DNA of 64,000 bases, from positions 124,001 to 188,000 of the forward strand of contig NZ_JABWQP020000007.1 in NCBI RefSeq assembly GCF_014268505.2, read 5' to 3'. Below are positions 33,959-43,053 of this stretch, piece by piece (positions within the stretch are counted from its first letter, which is position 1; each line of letters begins with the position of its first letter). The notes beneath the pieces are model-generated. The model had not been told where the DNA came from. It was given only the letters and a program-made list of their open reading frames with translations, and ran no database searches. Source of the stretch: Pseudomonas khorasanensis. Its GTDB lineage: Bacteria; Pseudomonadota; Gammaproteobacteria; Pseudomonadales; Pseudomonadaceae. The translations under genes and the position numbers were made by a program.

Positions 33959-35296
33959 TCAGCTGGCCGTTGCCAGCAACAGCTCCGCCATCGAACGGCT
34001 GTGCCCGCGATGCTTGCCATGCTCGTACAGCGAGCCGGCGATTTCGTCGGCGCGAATCGGCAGCACCGACAGCAACGTATCACTCAGGCCATGGCTGGCC
34101 TGGCAGAAGCCCTGCATGTAGATACCCGCCTTGCAGCGCTCGTCGGTGAGCAGTTTGTAATTGCGATCGACCTCGAATTCGCCGAGGTATTCCTCCAGCG
34201 GCGCCAGCAGCTTGCGGTGCATCTGCCGCTCGTAACCGGTGGCCAGGACCACGGCGTCATAATTGCGCACAGTGACTTCGCCGGTAGCGTTGTTGCGCAC
34301 GGCCAATTCGATACCGTGTTGCGTGGCTGTGGCGCTCTCGACGGTGGTCAGCGTGCGGAAAGCATGGCGGGCGATTCCCGAAACTTTCTGGCGATAAAAG
34401 ATTCCGTAGATGCGCTCGATCAGGTCGATGTCGACCACCGAATAATTGGTGTTGTGATACTCGTTGACCAGGCGCTCGCGCTCGGCGCTGTTCTGCTGGA
34501 ACACCAGGTCGGTGAACTCCGGCGAAAACACTTCGTTGACGAACGGGCTGTCGTCCGCTGGTTTGAGCGCCGAGCCGCGCAGGATCATATCGACCTGCAC
34601 CGACGGGAATGAATCGTTGAGGTCAATGAAGGCTTCCGCCGCGCTCTGCCCGCCACCGATGATCGCAATGCTCATCGGCTGATTGTTCACGCACGGCTGC
34701 CTGGCCATCTGCGACAGGTATTGCGAATGGTGGAACACCCGGCGATCGCCCTTCAGCGCCTTGAACGCCTCCGGAATGCGCGGTGTCCCGCCAGCGCTGA
34801 CCACCACCGAACGCGTGGTACGCACGAACTGCTGGCCGTCGCCGCCTCGGGAGATCACCCGCAAGGCTTCAACCTGCTGGTTGTGCAGTACCGGCTCGAT
34901 GAACTGCACTTCTTCACCATAACGGCTCTGCTCGGTGAACTGCCCGGCCACCCAGCGCAGGTAATCGTTGTACTCCATGCGGCACGGATAGAACGTGCCG
35001 AGGTTGATGAAGTCAACCAGACGCCCGTGGTGCTTGAGGTAATTGACGAACGAGTACGGGCTGGTCGGGTTGCGCAGGGTCACCAGATCCTTGAGAAAGG
35101 AAATCTGCAATTCGCTCTGGGTCGACAGGGTGTTGCCGTGCCAGCTGTAATCGGTCTGCTTGTCGAGGAACAGCACATCCAGCTCGCCCTGGTTCGCCCC
35201 GCGCTCCTGCAGGGCGATGGCCAGCGCCAGGTTCGAAGGGCCGAAACCGACGCCGATCAGGTCGTGAACGATGGGCGATGCAATTGCCTGTGTCAT
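33959..35296 (-). CDS. pvdA: L-ornithine N5-monooxygenase
   Basis: A 445-residue FAD/NADPH enzyme that hydroxylates L-ornithine to N5-hydroxyornithine, the first step of the pyoverdine hydroxamate arm, in the cytosol. FAD motif GVGFGPSNLALAIAL near the N-terminus, NADPH motif IIGGGQSAAEAFIDL in the middle, and the C-terminal ATGYERQ. Length matches P. aeruginosa PvdA. The ATG at 35296 fits the family; the frame remains open to 35440 but runs through the promoter. A TAAAT-N16-CGT iron-starvation box lies 99 bases upstream. Confidence 0.95.
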   Translation of the reverse strand: MTQAIASPIVHDLIGVGFGPSNLALAIALQERGANQGELDVLFLDKQTDYSWHGNTLSTQSELQISFLKDLVTLRNPTSPYSFVNYLKHHGRLVDFINLGTFYPCRMEYNDYLRWVAGQFTEQSRYGEEVQFIEPVLHNQQVEALRVISRGGDGQQFVRTTRSVVVSAGGTPRIPEAFKALKGDRRVFHHSQYLSQMARQPCVNNQPMSIAIIGGGQSAAEAFIDLNDSFPSVQVDMILRGSALKPADDSPFVNEVFSPEFTDLVFQQNSAERERLVNEYHNTNYSVVDIDLIERIYGIFYRQKVSGIARHAFRTLTTVESATATQHGIELAVRNNATGEVTVRNYDAVVLATGYERQMHRKLLAPLEEYLGEFEVDRNYKLLTDERCKAGIYMQGFCQASHGLSDTLLSVLPIRADEIAGSLYEHGKHRGHSRSMAELLLATAS

Positions 35297-35394
35297 TTCC
35301 AGTGTCCTCTGGATGAACCCCTCAACGCGGGGAAAAAAGCCCTGGGTGGCCTGCCCGGCCTGAATCAGGTCAGCAGGTCGTCTGTTGAGTAGGA

Positions 35395-35418
35395 ACGAGG
35401 ACGATGAAAGGAAATTTA
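35395..35418 (-). promoter_or_regulatory. PvdS iron-starvation box of pvdA
   Basis: On the minus strand TAAAT (35414-35418) and CGT (35395-35397) are separated by exactly 16 bases, the PvdS promoter spacing. It lies between the fpvI stop and pvdA start. Confidence 0.85.
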
Positions 35419-35429
35419 ACCGGGGCGGA

Positions 35430-35912
35430 TCATTGGACATCCCATTGCTGAATACGCAACCGGCAATGTTTCATGGCGTTGACGATGTGTTTTTCAACCA
35501 GCGCCCGGGAGATGCCCAGCGTCTTGGCGATTTCCTGATGGGACATGCCTTCGATCTTGCGCAGCAGAAAGCTGTCGCGGCACAGCGGCGGCAATTCTGC
35601 CAGCGCGCGCTGCAGCATCTGCAGACGCTGGCCATGATCGAGGGTGCCATGGGGAGACGGAGTGAAATAGCGCTCTTCGTTGTCGAGCACGTCCAGCGAT
35701 TCGACCTGGCGCAGCGCGTTGCGGCGGTGGTCATCGATGACCAAGTTCAATGCGGTGCGATAGAGGAAGGCCCGGGGTTGTTCAATCGGTACTTCGCTGG
35801 AGCGCTCCAGCACGCGTACATAGGCGTCATGCACCACATCCTCGGCGACCTGACGGTTGCCCAGTCTGGCGTTGAGGAAACACACCAGCTCACGATAGTA
35901 GTTTTCCAACAT
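35430..35912 (-). CDS. fpvI: ECF sigma factor, FpvI type
   Basis: A 160-residue FecI-family extracytoplasmic-function sigma factor. Region 2 (YYRELVCFLNARLGNRQVAEDVVHDAYVRVLE, then RAFLYRTALNLVIDDHRR) and region 4 (LPPLCRDSFLLRKIEGMSHQEIAKTLGISRALVEKHIVNAM) are intact. FpvI directs transcription of fpvA when ferripyoverdine binds FpvA. The assignment rests on position between pvdA and pvdR, as in P. aeruginosa, and on near-identical length. ATG at 35912 is chosen; an ATG five codons upstream is possible. Its usual antisigma partner gene fpvR is not beside it. A Fur-box-like site lies upstream. Confidence 0.78.
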   Translation of the reverse strand: MLENYYRELVCFLNARLGNRQVAEDVVHDAYVRVLERSSEVPIEQPRAFLYRTALNLVIDDHRRNALRQVESLDVLDNEERYFTPSPHGTLDHGQRLQMLQRALAELPPLCRDSFLLRKIEGMSHQEIAKTLGISRALVEKHIVNAMKHCRLRIQQWDVQ

Positions 35913-36009
35913 GACTCCCGACCGCATCGATGCCGTTTCTGTCCTTGAGCACACTCGTCCGGCCTGCGGATTACGCGGTAGCAAGATAGTGGCAACTTGA
36001 GGTGCGTAA

Positions 36010-36031
36010 TTTATAGTAATTCTCATATAGA
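36010..36031 (-). promoter_or_regulatory. Fur-box-like site upstream of fpvI
   Basis: On the minus strand the site reads TATATGAGAATTACTATAA, close to the Fur pattern of NATWAT repeats. It is about 100 bases before the fpvI start and between the divergent fpvI and pvdR promoters. Confidence 0.55.
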
Positions 36032-36102
36032 TTTAAAGAGCTGATTCCATATCACGGACAAATAGTCGTACCTCGTGGGCAGTTACTCGTTGTATCTGCG
36101 GC

Positions 36103-36126
36103 TAAATTCCGTGACGCATGCCTCGT
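36103..36126 (+). promoter_or_regulatory. PvdS iron-starvation box of pvdRT-opmQ
   Basis: TAAAT (36103-36107), exactly 16 bases, then CGT (36124-36126), 66 bases before the pvdR start codon. Confidence 0.85.
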
Positions 36127-36191
36127 TTACAGGACAGCCCCCGTGTCTGTCGTGACTTGCGACGGGCCGCAACCACTGGCCGGAACCCTGC

Positions 36192-37355
36192 ATGAAACGT
36201 CCCCGCCCTGCCCGACGCGCCCTGTTCGGCGCCCTCTGTCTGATCCCCGTGATCGCCGTTGCCGCCTGGCAAGTGCTCCCACCCGGCCGCGATGCCGTCG
36301 CCACTGTGCAAGTCAGTCGGGGCGATATCGAAAACAGCGTGACGGCGCTGGGCACCTTGCAGCCGCGCCGTTATGTGGATGTCGGCGCGCAGGCGTCCGG
36401 GCAGATTCAGAAGATTCACGTCGAGGCCGGCGACACGGTCAAGGAAGGCCAGTTGCTGGTGGAGATCGACCCGTCCACGCAAAAAGCCAAGCTGGATGCC
36501 GGGCGCTTTTCCATCGAAAACCTCAAGGCGCAGCTGCAGGAGCAACGGGCTCAGCACGATCTGGCGCAACAGAAATATCAGCGCCAGCAGACACTCGCCG
36601 CCGGTGGCGCCACGCGCGAAGAAGACGTGCAGACTGCCCGCGCCGAAGTTCGCGCGACACAGGCACGCATCGACATGTTCCAGGCGCAGATCCGTCAGGC
36701 TCAGGCCAGCCTGCGCAGTGACGAGGCGGAGCTCGGCTACACGCGCATTTACGCGCCGATGAGCGGAACCGTGGTCGCCGTCGGTGCGCGCGAAGGCCAG
36801 ACGCTCAACGCACAGCAACAAACTCCGCTGATCCTGCGCATCGCCCGTCTATCGCCGATGACGGTGTGGGCCGAGGTGTCGGAAGCCGACATCGGCCACG
36901 TCAAACCGGGCATGAGCGCCTATTTCACCACCCTCAGCGGCGGCAACCGGCGCTGGAGCAGCACCGTGCGACAGATCCTGCCAGTGCCGCCACGTCCTCT
37001 CGAACAGAATCAGGGCGGCAGCCCCACCAGCGGTCGCAGCGGCAGCGAACGGGTCGTGCTGTACACCGTGTTGCTTGATGTCGATAACACCGATCACAGC
37101 CTGATGACCGACATGACCGCCCAGGTGTTCTTCGTCGCGCAACAGGCGCAGGACACCCTGACCGTGCCAAGCGCCGCGCTGCAACCGGGTTCGCGCCCGC
37201 AGTGGCAACGGGCGCAGATCGTCGCGGCAAACGGTGATATTCAGGCCCGGGAAGTCCGTACGGGCATCAGCGATCGCCTGCGCACTCAGGTACTGGAAGG
37301 CCTGGCCGAGGGCGAACACATCCTCGGCGCTCCAGCCAGCGCTGGCGGAGACTGA
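36192..37355 (+). CDS. pvdR: Pyoverdine efflux periplasmic adaptor
   Basis: A 387-residue MacA-like membrane-fusion protein. N-terminal anchor helix (ALFGALCLIPVIAVAAW), lipoyl half-motif (YVDVGAQASGQIQKIHVEAGDTVKEGQLLVEID), a long alpha-hairpin rich in Gln (about residues 95-175, LKAQLQEQRAQHDLAQQKYQRQ), then beta-barrel and membrane-proximal domains. With PvdT and OpmQ it forms the tripartite pump that exports recycled and new pyoverdine from the periplasm. It heads an operon; its stop TGA directly precedes the pvdT ATG. Confidence 0.93.
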   Translation: MKRPRPARRALFGALCLIPVIAVAAWQVLPPGRDAVATVQVSRGDIENSVTALGTLQPRRYVDVGAQASGQIQKIHVEAGDTVKEGQLLVEIDPSTQKAKLDAGRFSIENLKAQLQEQRAQHDLAQQKYQRQQTLAAGGATREEDVQTARAEVRATQARIDMFQAQIRQAQASLRSDEAELGYTRIYAPMSGTVVAVGAREGQTLNAQQQTPLILRIARLSPMTVWAEVSEADIGHVKPGMSAYFTTLSGGNRRWSSTVRQILPVPPRPLEQNQGGSPTSGRSGSERVVLYTVLLDVDNTDHSLMTDMTAQVFFVAQQAQDTLTVPSAALQPGSRPQWQRAQIVAANGDIQAREVRTGISDRLRTQVLEGLAEGEHILGAPASAGGD

Positions 37356-39329
37356 ATGAACACGCCTCTGATCGACCTGCGGCAGATCCGCAAAGCCTAC
37401 GGCGGCAATGACAGCCCGCGAGTGGAAGTGCTGCGTGGTATCGATCTGTCGATCCACGCTGGCGAATTCGTCGCCATCGTCGGCGCCTCCGGCTCGGGCA
37501 AATCGACGCTGATGAACATCCTCGGCTGCCTCGACCGCCCAACCAGCGGAGAATACCGTTTCGCCGGGGAAAACGTCGCTCACCTGGACACTGACGCACT
37601 GGCCTGGCTGCGCCGCGAAGCGTTCGGTTTTGTTTTTCAGGGCTATCACCTGATCCCCTCCGGCTCGGCGCAGGAAAACGTCGAGATGCCGGCGATCTAT
37701 GCCGGCACCCCGGCAAGTGATCGACATGCTCGTGCCCTTGCGCTACTGGAACGGCTAGGCCTGGGCAGCCGCACTGGCAACCGTCCGCATCAGCTCTCCG
37801 GCGGTCAGCAACAGCGGGTGTCGATTGCCCGCGCGCTGATGAACGGCGGCCACATCATCCTCGCCGACGAACCTACCGGCGCCCTCGACAGTCACAGCGG
37901 CGCCGAGGTCATGACCCTGCTCGACGAACTGGCCGATCAGGGCCACGTGGTGATTCTCATCACCCACGACCGCGAAGTGGCGCAACGGGCCAAGCGCATC
38001 ATCGAAATTCGTGACGGCCTGGTCATCAGCGACACCGCCGAGCACGCGACCGCGCCGCCACGCACAGCCAAACCCGGCGCCTTGCAAGCGGTCGATCTGC
38101 GCCAGCGCCTGAACAGCGGCAGCAGCCAGACCGGCGCCTGGAAAGGTGAGCTGGTGGACGCCGTGCAAGCCGCGTGGCGGGTGATGTGGATCAACCGCTT
38201 TCGCACGGCGCTGACGTTGCTCGGCATCGTCATTGGAGTGGCATCTGTGGTGGTGATGCTGGCGGTGGGCGAAGGCAGTAAACGTCAGGTGATGGCGCAG
38301 ATGGGCGCGTTCGGCTCCAACATCATCTACCTCAGCGGCTCGGCGCCCAACCCGCGCACGCCACCAGGCATCATCACCCTTGACGACGTCGCCGAACTGT
38401 CTGCCCTGCCCCAGGTGGAACGGATCATGCCGGTCAACGGCTCGACCGCCGGCGTGCGTTTTGGCAATGCCGACCACAGCAGCTATGTCGGCGGCAACGA
38501 CACCAACTTTCCGGTGATTTTCAACTGGCCGGTGGTTCAGGGCAGTTACTTCACCCAGGCCGACGAAGACAGCGCCGCTGCCGTCGCGGTGATCGGCACC
38601 AAGGTCCGCGACAAGTTGCTCAAGGGTGTTGCCGACCCGATCGGTCAATACATCCTCATCGAAAACGTGCCGTTCCAGATCCTCGGCGTGCTCGCCGAAA
38701 AAGGCGCCAGCTCCGGCGACTCCGATAGCGACAACCGCATCGCCGTGCCCTATTCGGCGGCGAGCATGCGCCTGTTCGGCAGTCGCAACCCCGAATACGT
38801 GGTGATCGCCGCCAGGGATGCACGCAAGGTCAAGGACGCCGAGCAGGCGATCGAGCAGGCGATGCTGCGCCGGCACCACGGCAAGAAGGACTTCGAGCTG
38901 ACCAACAATGCCGCAATGATTCAGGCCGAGGCGCGCACGCAAGGCACGCTGTCGTTGATGCTCGGTGCGATTGCGGCGATTTCCCTGTTGGTCGGCGGCA
39001 TCGGCGTGATGAACATCATGTTGATGACCGTGCGCGAACGTACCCGTGAGATTGGCATTCGCATGGCCACCGGTGCGCGCCAGCGTGACATCCTGCGCCA
39101 GTTCCTCACTGAAGCGGTGATGCTTTCGGTGGTCGGCGGGATCGCCGGGATCGGCCTGGCGTTGCTGGTCGGTGGCGTGCTGCTGCTCAGCGGTGTGGCG
39201 ATTGCCTTTCAAGCGTTTGCGGTGATCGGCGCGTTCGCTTGCGCGCTGGTCACCGGTGTCATTTTCGGCTTTATGCCGGCCCGCAAAGCTGCCCGGCTTG
39301 ACCCGGTCACAGCCCTTACCAGTGAATGA
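37356..39329 (+). CDS. pvdT: Pyoverdine efflux MacB-type ABC transporter
   Basis: A 657-residue inner-membrane ATPase-permease fusion. ATPase domain first: Walker A GASGSGKST, Q-loop, signature LSGGQQQRVSIARAL, Walker B IILADEPTGALDS. It is followed by one membrane helix (about residue 290, TALTLLGIVIGVASVVVML), a large periplasmic domain, and three C-terminal helices (LMLGAIAAISLLVGGIGVMNIM etc.) as in MacB. It powers PvdR/OpmQ. The ATG abuts the pvdR stop with no gap. Confidence 0.94.
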   Translation: MNTPLIDLRQIRKAYGGNDSPRVEVLRGIDLSIHAGEFVAIVGASGSGKSTLMNILGCLDRPTSGEYRFAGENVAHLDTDALAWLRREAFGFVFQGYHLIPSGSAQENVEMPAIYAGTPASDRHARALALLERLGLGSRTGNRPHQLSGGQQQRVSIARALMNGGHIILADEPTGALDSHSGAEVMTLLDELADQGHVVILITHDREVAQRAKRIIEIRDGLVISDTAEHATAPPRTAKPGALQAVDLRQRLNSGSSQTGAWKGELVDAVQAAWRVMWINRFRTALTLLGIVIGVASVVVMLAVGEGSKRQVMAQMGAFGSNIIYLSGSAPNPRTPPGIITLDDVAELSALPQVERIMPVNGSTAGVRFGNADHSSYVGGNDTNFPVIFNWPVVQGSYFTQADEDSAAAVAVIGTKVRDKLLKGVADPIGQYILIENVPFQILGVLAEKGASSGDSDSDNRIAVPYSAASMRLFGSRNPEYVVIAARDARKVKDAEQAIEQAMLRRHHGKKDFELTNNAAMIQAEARTQGTLSLMLGAIAAISLLVGGIGVMNIMLMTVRERTREIGIRMATGARQRDILRQFLTEAVMLSVVGGIAGIGLALLVGGVLLLSGVAIAFQAFAVIGAFACALVTGVIFGFMPARKAARLDPVTALTSE

Positions 39330-39336
39330 TCGATCT

Positions 39337-40731
39337 ATGAAAGTGCGACTGACGTTCCTGTCCGCCAGCCTCTTGCTGGCGGCCTGCAGCAGCCCTGCGC
39401 CGCGCCTCGACAGCGGCGTGCAGCCACCGAGCGCGTGGCAGTCGGTCGATAACCCCGGCGCGCTGCACAGCAATCGACAGTGGTGGACCCGGTTCGGCAG
39501 CCCCGAGCTGGATCGGCTGGTGGAACAGGCAAGGCTGGGCAGCTACGACCTTGCGGCGGCGGCCGCGCGCGTCAGACAGGCCCAGGCCAGCGCAACCATT
39601 GCCGGCGCACCGCTGCTGCCCGAACTCAAGGCCGGGCTCAACGCCAACCGGCAGAAACTGATCCACGGCAAAGGCTACAGCCAACTGGATGTCAGCCCCG
39701 AAAATCGCTCGCTGGACTATTACGATACCGAGCTGAGCGCCAGTTACGAAATCGATTTCTGGGGCGGCAATCGTGCCGCGCGCGACAGTGCGGTTTTGGG
39801 TGTGCGGGCCAGCGAGTTCGATCGCGCCACTGTCGAACTGACCTTGCTCAGCGGTGTCGCCAACAGTTACACCCAGGCCTTGGCCTTGCGTGAGCAGACG
39901 CGCATCGCCGAGCTCAATCTCGCCAACGCGCAGAATGTGTTGCATCTGGTCCAGACCCGTTTCGATGCCGGCAGCGCCACTGCACTGGAACTGGCCCAAC
40001 AAAAAAGCCTGGTAGCCGAGCAACAGCGCAAACTGCCGCTGGTGCAACAACAGGCACGTGAAGCCCTGATCAGCCTTGCTGCGCTGCTCGGCCAACCGGT
40101 GCAAGCGTTGCCGTTGCCCGAGCAATCCTTCGCACAACTGCACTGGCCGGAAATCGCCAGCGGCGTGCCGAGCGACTTGCTCAGCCGCCGTCCGGACATC
40201 GCCAGTGCCGAGGCCAGACTGGCGGCGGCCCAGGCTGATGTGACCGTCGCCCGCGCCGCCATGCTGCCCAAAATCACCCTGACGGCGAGCCTGGGCAGCG
40301 GCGCCGACCTCGCTGCCGACATGCTGCGCACGACGTTTTACAATCTGTCGTCAGGGCTCACGGCGCCGATCTTCAACAACGGCCGCCTCAGCGCCGAACG
40401 CGACAAGGCCAGGGCCCGTCAGGACGAACTGCTGGAGTCCTATCGCGGCGCGATCATCAACGGTTTCGCCGATGTCGAAAAAGCCCTGAACAGCATTCGG
40501 GGTCTCGACGAACAGCGGCAATGGCAAAGCGAAGAACTAAACCAGGCGCAAACCGCCTTCGACATCGCCCAAAGCCGTTACCAGGCCGGCGCCGAAGACC
40601 TGCTCACCGTGCTGCAAACCCAGCGTACACTGTACGCCGCGCAAGACATGAACGTGCAACTGCGCCTGTCGCGGTTGCAGGCCAGCATTGCCTTGTACAA
40701 AGCCTTGGGTGGGGGCTGGGAGGTGATCTGA
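39337..40731 (+). CDS. opmQ: Outer-membrane efflux factor of the pyoverdine pump
   Basis: A 464-residue TolC/OprM-type lipoprotein: signal with lipobox LLLAAC, then two OEP repeats, with the alpha-helical segments LDRLVEQARLGSYDLAAAAARVRQAQ and LLSRRPDIASAEARLAAAQADVTVARA and a second equatorial part with QSRYQAGAEDLLTVLQTQRTLYAAQ. I start at ATG 39337; an upstream frame to 39256 overlaps pvdT. Third gene of the pvdRT-opmQ operon, seven bases after pvdT. No terminator is visible; the following region is a REP array. Confidence 0.93.
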   Translation: MKVRLTFLSASLLLAACSSPAPRLDSGVQPPSAWQSVDNPGALHSNRQWWTRFGSPELDRLVEQARLGSYDLAAAAARVRQAQASATIAGAPLLPELKAGLNANRQKLIHGKGYSQLDVSPENRSLDYYDTELSASYEIDFWGGNRAARDSAVLGVRASEFDRATVELTLLSGVANSYTQALALREQTRIAELNLANAQNVLHLVQTRFDAGSATALELAQQKSLVAEQQRKLPLVQQQAREALISLAALLGQPVQALPLPEQSFAQLHWPEIASGVPSDLLSRRPDIASAEARLAAAQADVTVARAAMLPKITLTASLGSGADLAADMLRTTFYNLSSGLTAPIFNNGRLSAERDKARARQDELLESYRGAIINGFADVEKALNSIRGLDEQRQWQSEELNQAQTAFDIAQSRYQAGAEDLLTVLQTQRTLYAAQDMNVQLRLSRLQASIALYKALGGGWEVI

Positions 40732-41226
40732 CCGCGACGCGTCAGCTGAACCGACGCCCTCGCGAGCAGGCTCGCTCCCACAGGGGTCATTCGGCCAGGC
40801 CAAATCTTCGCCACGACCAAGGTCCCTTGTGGGAGCGAGCCTGCTCGCGAAGAGGCCGTGTCAGGCGCTGATGCGTTGGATGACAAACGCATTCGCGAGC
40901 AAGCGCGCTCCCACAAATGGAATTCGGTTTGGACCGAGATCTTCGGCACGACCAAGGCCCCATGTGGGAGCGAGCTTGCTCGCGAAGAGGTCGTGTCAGG
41001 CACTGATGCATCTGGATGACACACCGCATTCGCGAGCAGGCTCGCTCCCACAAATGGATTCGGATTGGACAGAAATTTTCGGCACGACCAAGCCCCACCT
41101 GTGGGAGCGAGCCTGCTCGCCAAGAGGCCGTCTCAGGCGCTGATGCGTTGGATGACACACCGCATTCGCGAGCAGGCTCACTCCCACAAGGGATTGCGAC
41201 CCATTCAGAGTCTGTGTTGAACCAAT
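40732..41226. repeat. Tandem array of seven REP units in a ~135-bp repeat
   Basis: Between the convergent opmQ and pvdP genes are seven REP sequences of the GTGGGAGCGAGCCTGCTCGCGA family, alternating in direction, at about 40761, 40829, 40894, 40964, 41031, 41101 and 41167. Same-sense units recur every 133-137 bases and the spacers are also similar (TCAGGCGCTGATGCGTTGGA, GACACACCGCATTCGCGAGC), so this is a tandem amplification of a REPIN plus spacer. No gene lies in it. Confidence 0.9.
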
Positions 41227-42852
41227 CTAAAGCTGTCGGCCCTTGACCTTCAGATGCCGCGCATACCATGGTCGTTGCGGGACCTTGCGGAAAAGATCGG
41301 TCATGTTGTCTTCGTCGCCGAAGGTAATGCGCAGCGCCAGTTTCATGGTTTCCGGATCCATCTCGACCGAGCGCCCAACCTGCAGGCCCGGCACGGTACT
41401 GCAGCCGTGGGTGTCGGGGCCGAGCCACGGATCGTCGATTTCCACCCAGCGCCCCGGTGCAAACCACGGCACGCCATTGACCTGCAGGCGGCTGACTTCG
41501 CCCGGATGAAAGCGCTCGTGGGCGCGAAACCAGTCTTCCAGACGATCATCGATCCAGCCGTGGAAACGCCAAAACACCGGGTTCACATGAGAGGAAAACG
41601 GGTCGCCAAGAAAGTCGTTTTCCGGCGCATACCAACGTGCAGCGAAGTCCGCCTGATCACGCGCCATCGGCACCGGAATGTCGTTGGACGGATCACGCGC
41701 CACCGAGGCCCAGCGCATGTGCAGCCAGTCGTGCAAGCCCAGTTCGACTTCCGAACCGAACTGGCCAAGGGTCAGCTTCGACAGGTAACGCGGGTCGCGG
41801 TACTGCGATTCCCAGACCAGAAAATTGCTTTGATAGGTTTGCGCCGCTTTGATGTCGCTGACCCATTTGGTGTACTCGTCATCGCCCTCGGCCAGCCAGG
41901 TCGGCGGCAGCGAATTGCCGTCGTAATTGTCGAAATAGCGGGCGAAGCCTTGGCGGTCGCGTTCCAGCTCAGGCTGCGGCTGCGGGAACGCCGGCCAGGA
42001 CGGCAGGTCCTGCATCGAACGGGCGATGCCGAGCATGTGCCGGTGCATAAAGAAAAAGTCGATGCCCGAGCCGTTGCGATCCTTGGCCGGCCCGCGCGCA
42101 TCGCGCTCCTTGTCACGCGGCCCGGGCTGCCAGCCGATCCCGCGCAGCGCTTCGCGTTTTTTCTCTGGCAGCTTGTGCCACTTGTCGCGCGTGGCGTGCC
42201 AAAGCTGGTGGAACAGGCGATGTTCGGGCGCCACCAGCCAGGCCAACAGCTGCGGATTCAAACCCGCGCGCTCGCGGGCTTCGGGAAAACGCCGCTTGAT
42301 GGCGATGAAATGATTGTCCAGCTCGGGCAACGCCAACGGCCGATCAAGACGCAGCACCTGCCCGGTGAACGTGGCGCTGCCGGCATTGCCGAACGCAGCC
42401 CAGACTTCATCCAGTTTGACCTTGAATTCATACACAGGTGGGTCTTGCGGCGCCTCGCTGCGCAGCAGACGCCAATACATCTCGGCGCCCTTACCCGGTG
42501 CCAGATCGCCAATAACCTGGTAACGCGCAGGCCCCTCGGCACGCAAATTGGCCCCGGTGTCGAGATAACCGCGCAGGCCCCGACCGACATGAGCAATGTC
42601 CAGAAACAGCTCCAGGCCTTGCGCTGGCAAGCCATCGAGCCCGGCCGCCGCACCGGTAAAGCGAATGTCCCAGACCCCGCGCAAATTGTCCGCCAGCTGT
42701 TGCCCGGCCGTGTCGGCCAGATCGACCGTCGCCTCGCCCGGGGTGATCGGAAACTCCTCGCGGGTCAGCTCACGATGTGCATAAAAAGCGGCAGGCAGCG
42801 CGGCGCCCGTAAGTGCCATGCCCGCCATGAACCAGCGTCGAGAGATCGTCAT
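41227..42852 (-). CDS. pvdP: Pyoverdine tyrosinase (chromophore maturation)
   Basis: A 541-residue periplasmic protein close in length to PvdP of P. aeruginosa. A Tat signal (SRRWFMAGMALTGAALPAAF) opens it, an N-terminal beta-barrel-like domain follows (about 40-200), and then a copper tyrosinase-like domain with His-rich segments (FFFMHRHMLGIARSM, LHDWLHMRWAS, FWRFHGWIDD). PvdP oxidises the ferribactin D-Tyr to form the catechol of the fluorescent chromophore. ATG at 42852 fits the Tat signal; the frame stays open to 42909. Transcribed alone, divergently from pvdM, with its own PvdS box. Confidence 0.92.
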   Translation of the reverse strand: MTISRRWFMAGMALTGAALPAAFYAHRELTREEFPITPGEATVDLADTAGQQLADNLRGVWDIRFTGAAAGLDGLPAQGLELFLDIAHVGRGLRGYLDTGANLRAEGPARYQVIGDLAPGKGAEMYWRLLRSEAPQDPPVYEFKVKLDEVWAAFGNAGSATFTGQVLRLDRPLALPELDNHFIAIKRRFPEARERAGLNPQLLAWLVAPEHRLFHQLWHATRDKWHKLPEKKREALRGIGWQPGPRDKERDARGPAKDRNGSGIDFFFMHRHMLGIARSMQDLPSWPAFPQPQPELERDRQGFARYFDNYDGNSLPPTWLAEGDDEYTKWVSDIKAAQTYQSNFLVWESQYRDPRYLSKLTLGQFGSEVELGLHDWLHMRWASVARDPSNDIPVPMARDQADFAARWYAPENDFLGDPFSSHVNPVFWRFHGWIDDRLEDWFRAHERFHPGEVSRLQVNGVPWFAPGRWVEIDDPWLGPDTHGCSTVPGLQVGRSVEMDPETMKLALRITFGDEDNMTDLFRKVPQRPWYARHLKVKGRQL

Positions 42853-42897
42853 TGCCCTACCTGTGTCAGCCATGAAGCAGGCTTTATCCAAGCTAGA

Positions 42898-42921
42898 ACG
42901 TTTGCTCAACGGTGAAATTTA
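42898..42921 (-). promoter_or_regulatory. PvdS iron-starvation box of pvdP
   Basis: On the minus strand TAAAT (42917-42921), exactly 16 bases, CGT (42898-42900), 46 bases before the start codon. Confidence 0.85.
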
Positions 42922-42973
42922 CGTCGCCGACAAAAGATCGCGGCGGCGCTGCCGGGCATTTGTAACGAACGCC

Positions 42974-42997
42974 TAAATTAGCCGTCCGGCCACTCGT
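42974..42997 (+). promoter_or_regulatory. PvdS iron-starvation box of pvdMNO
   Basis: TAAAT (42974-42978), exactly 16 bases, CGT (42995-42997), 57 bases before the pvdM start. Back to back with the pvdP box, 52 bases away. Confidence 0.85.
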
Positions 42998-43053
42998 TCT
43001 TCCCAGATAGCAAAGGCCCCTGCGCCTGTACCTCGACGGCGAACCTGAATGAG

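Noticed and set aside
40732..41226. Possible CRISPR array
   Set aside because: Repeats alternate in orientation, are REP palindromes, and the spacers resemble one another; there are no cas genes.
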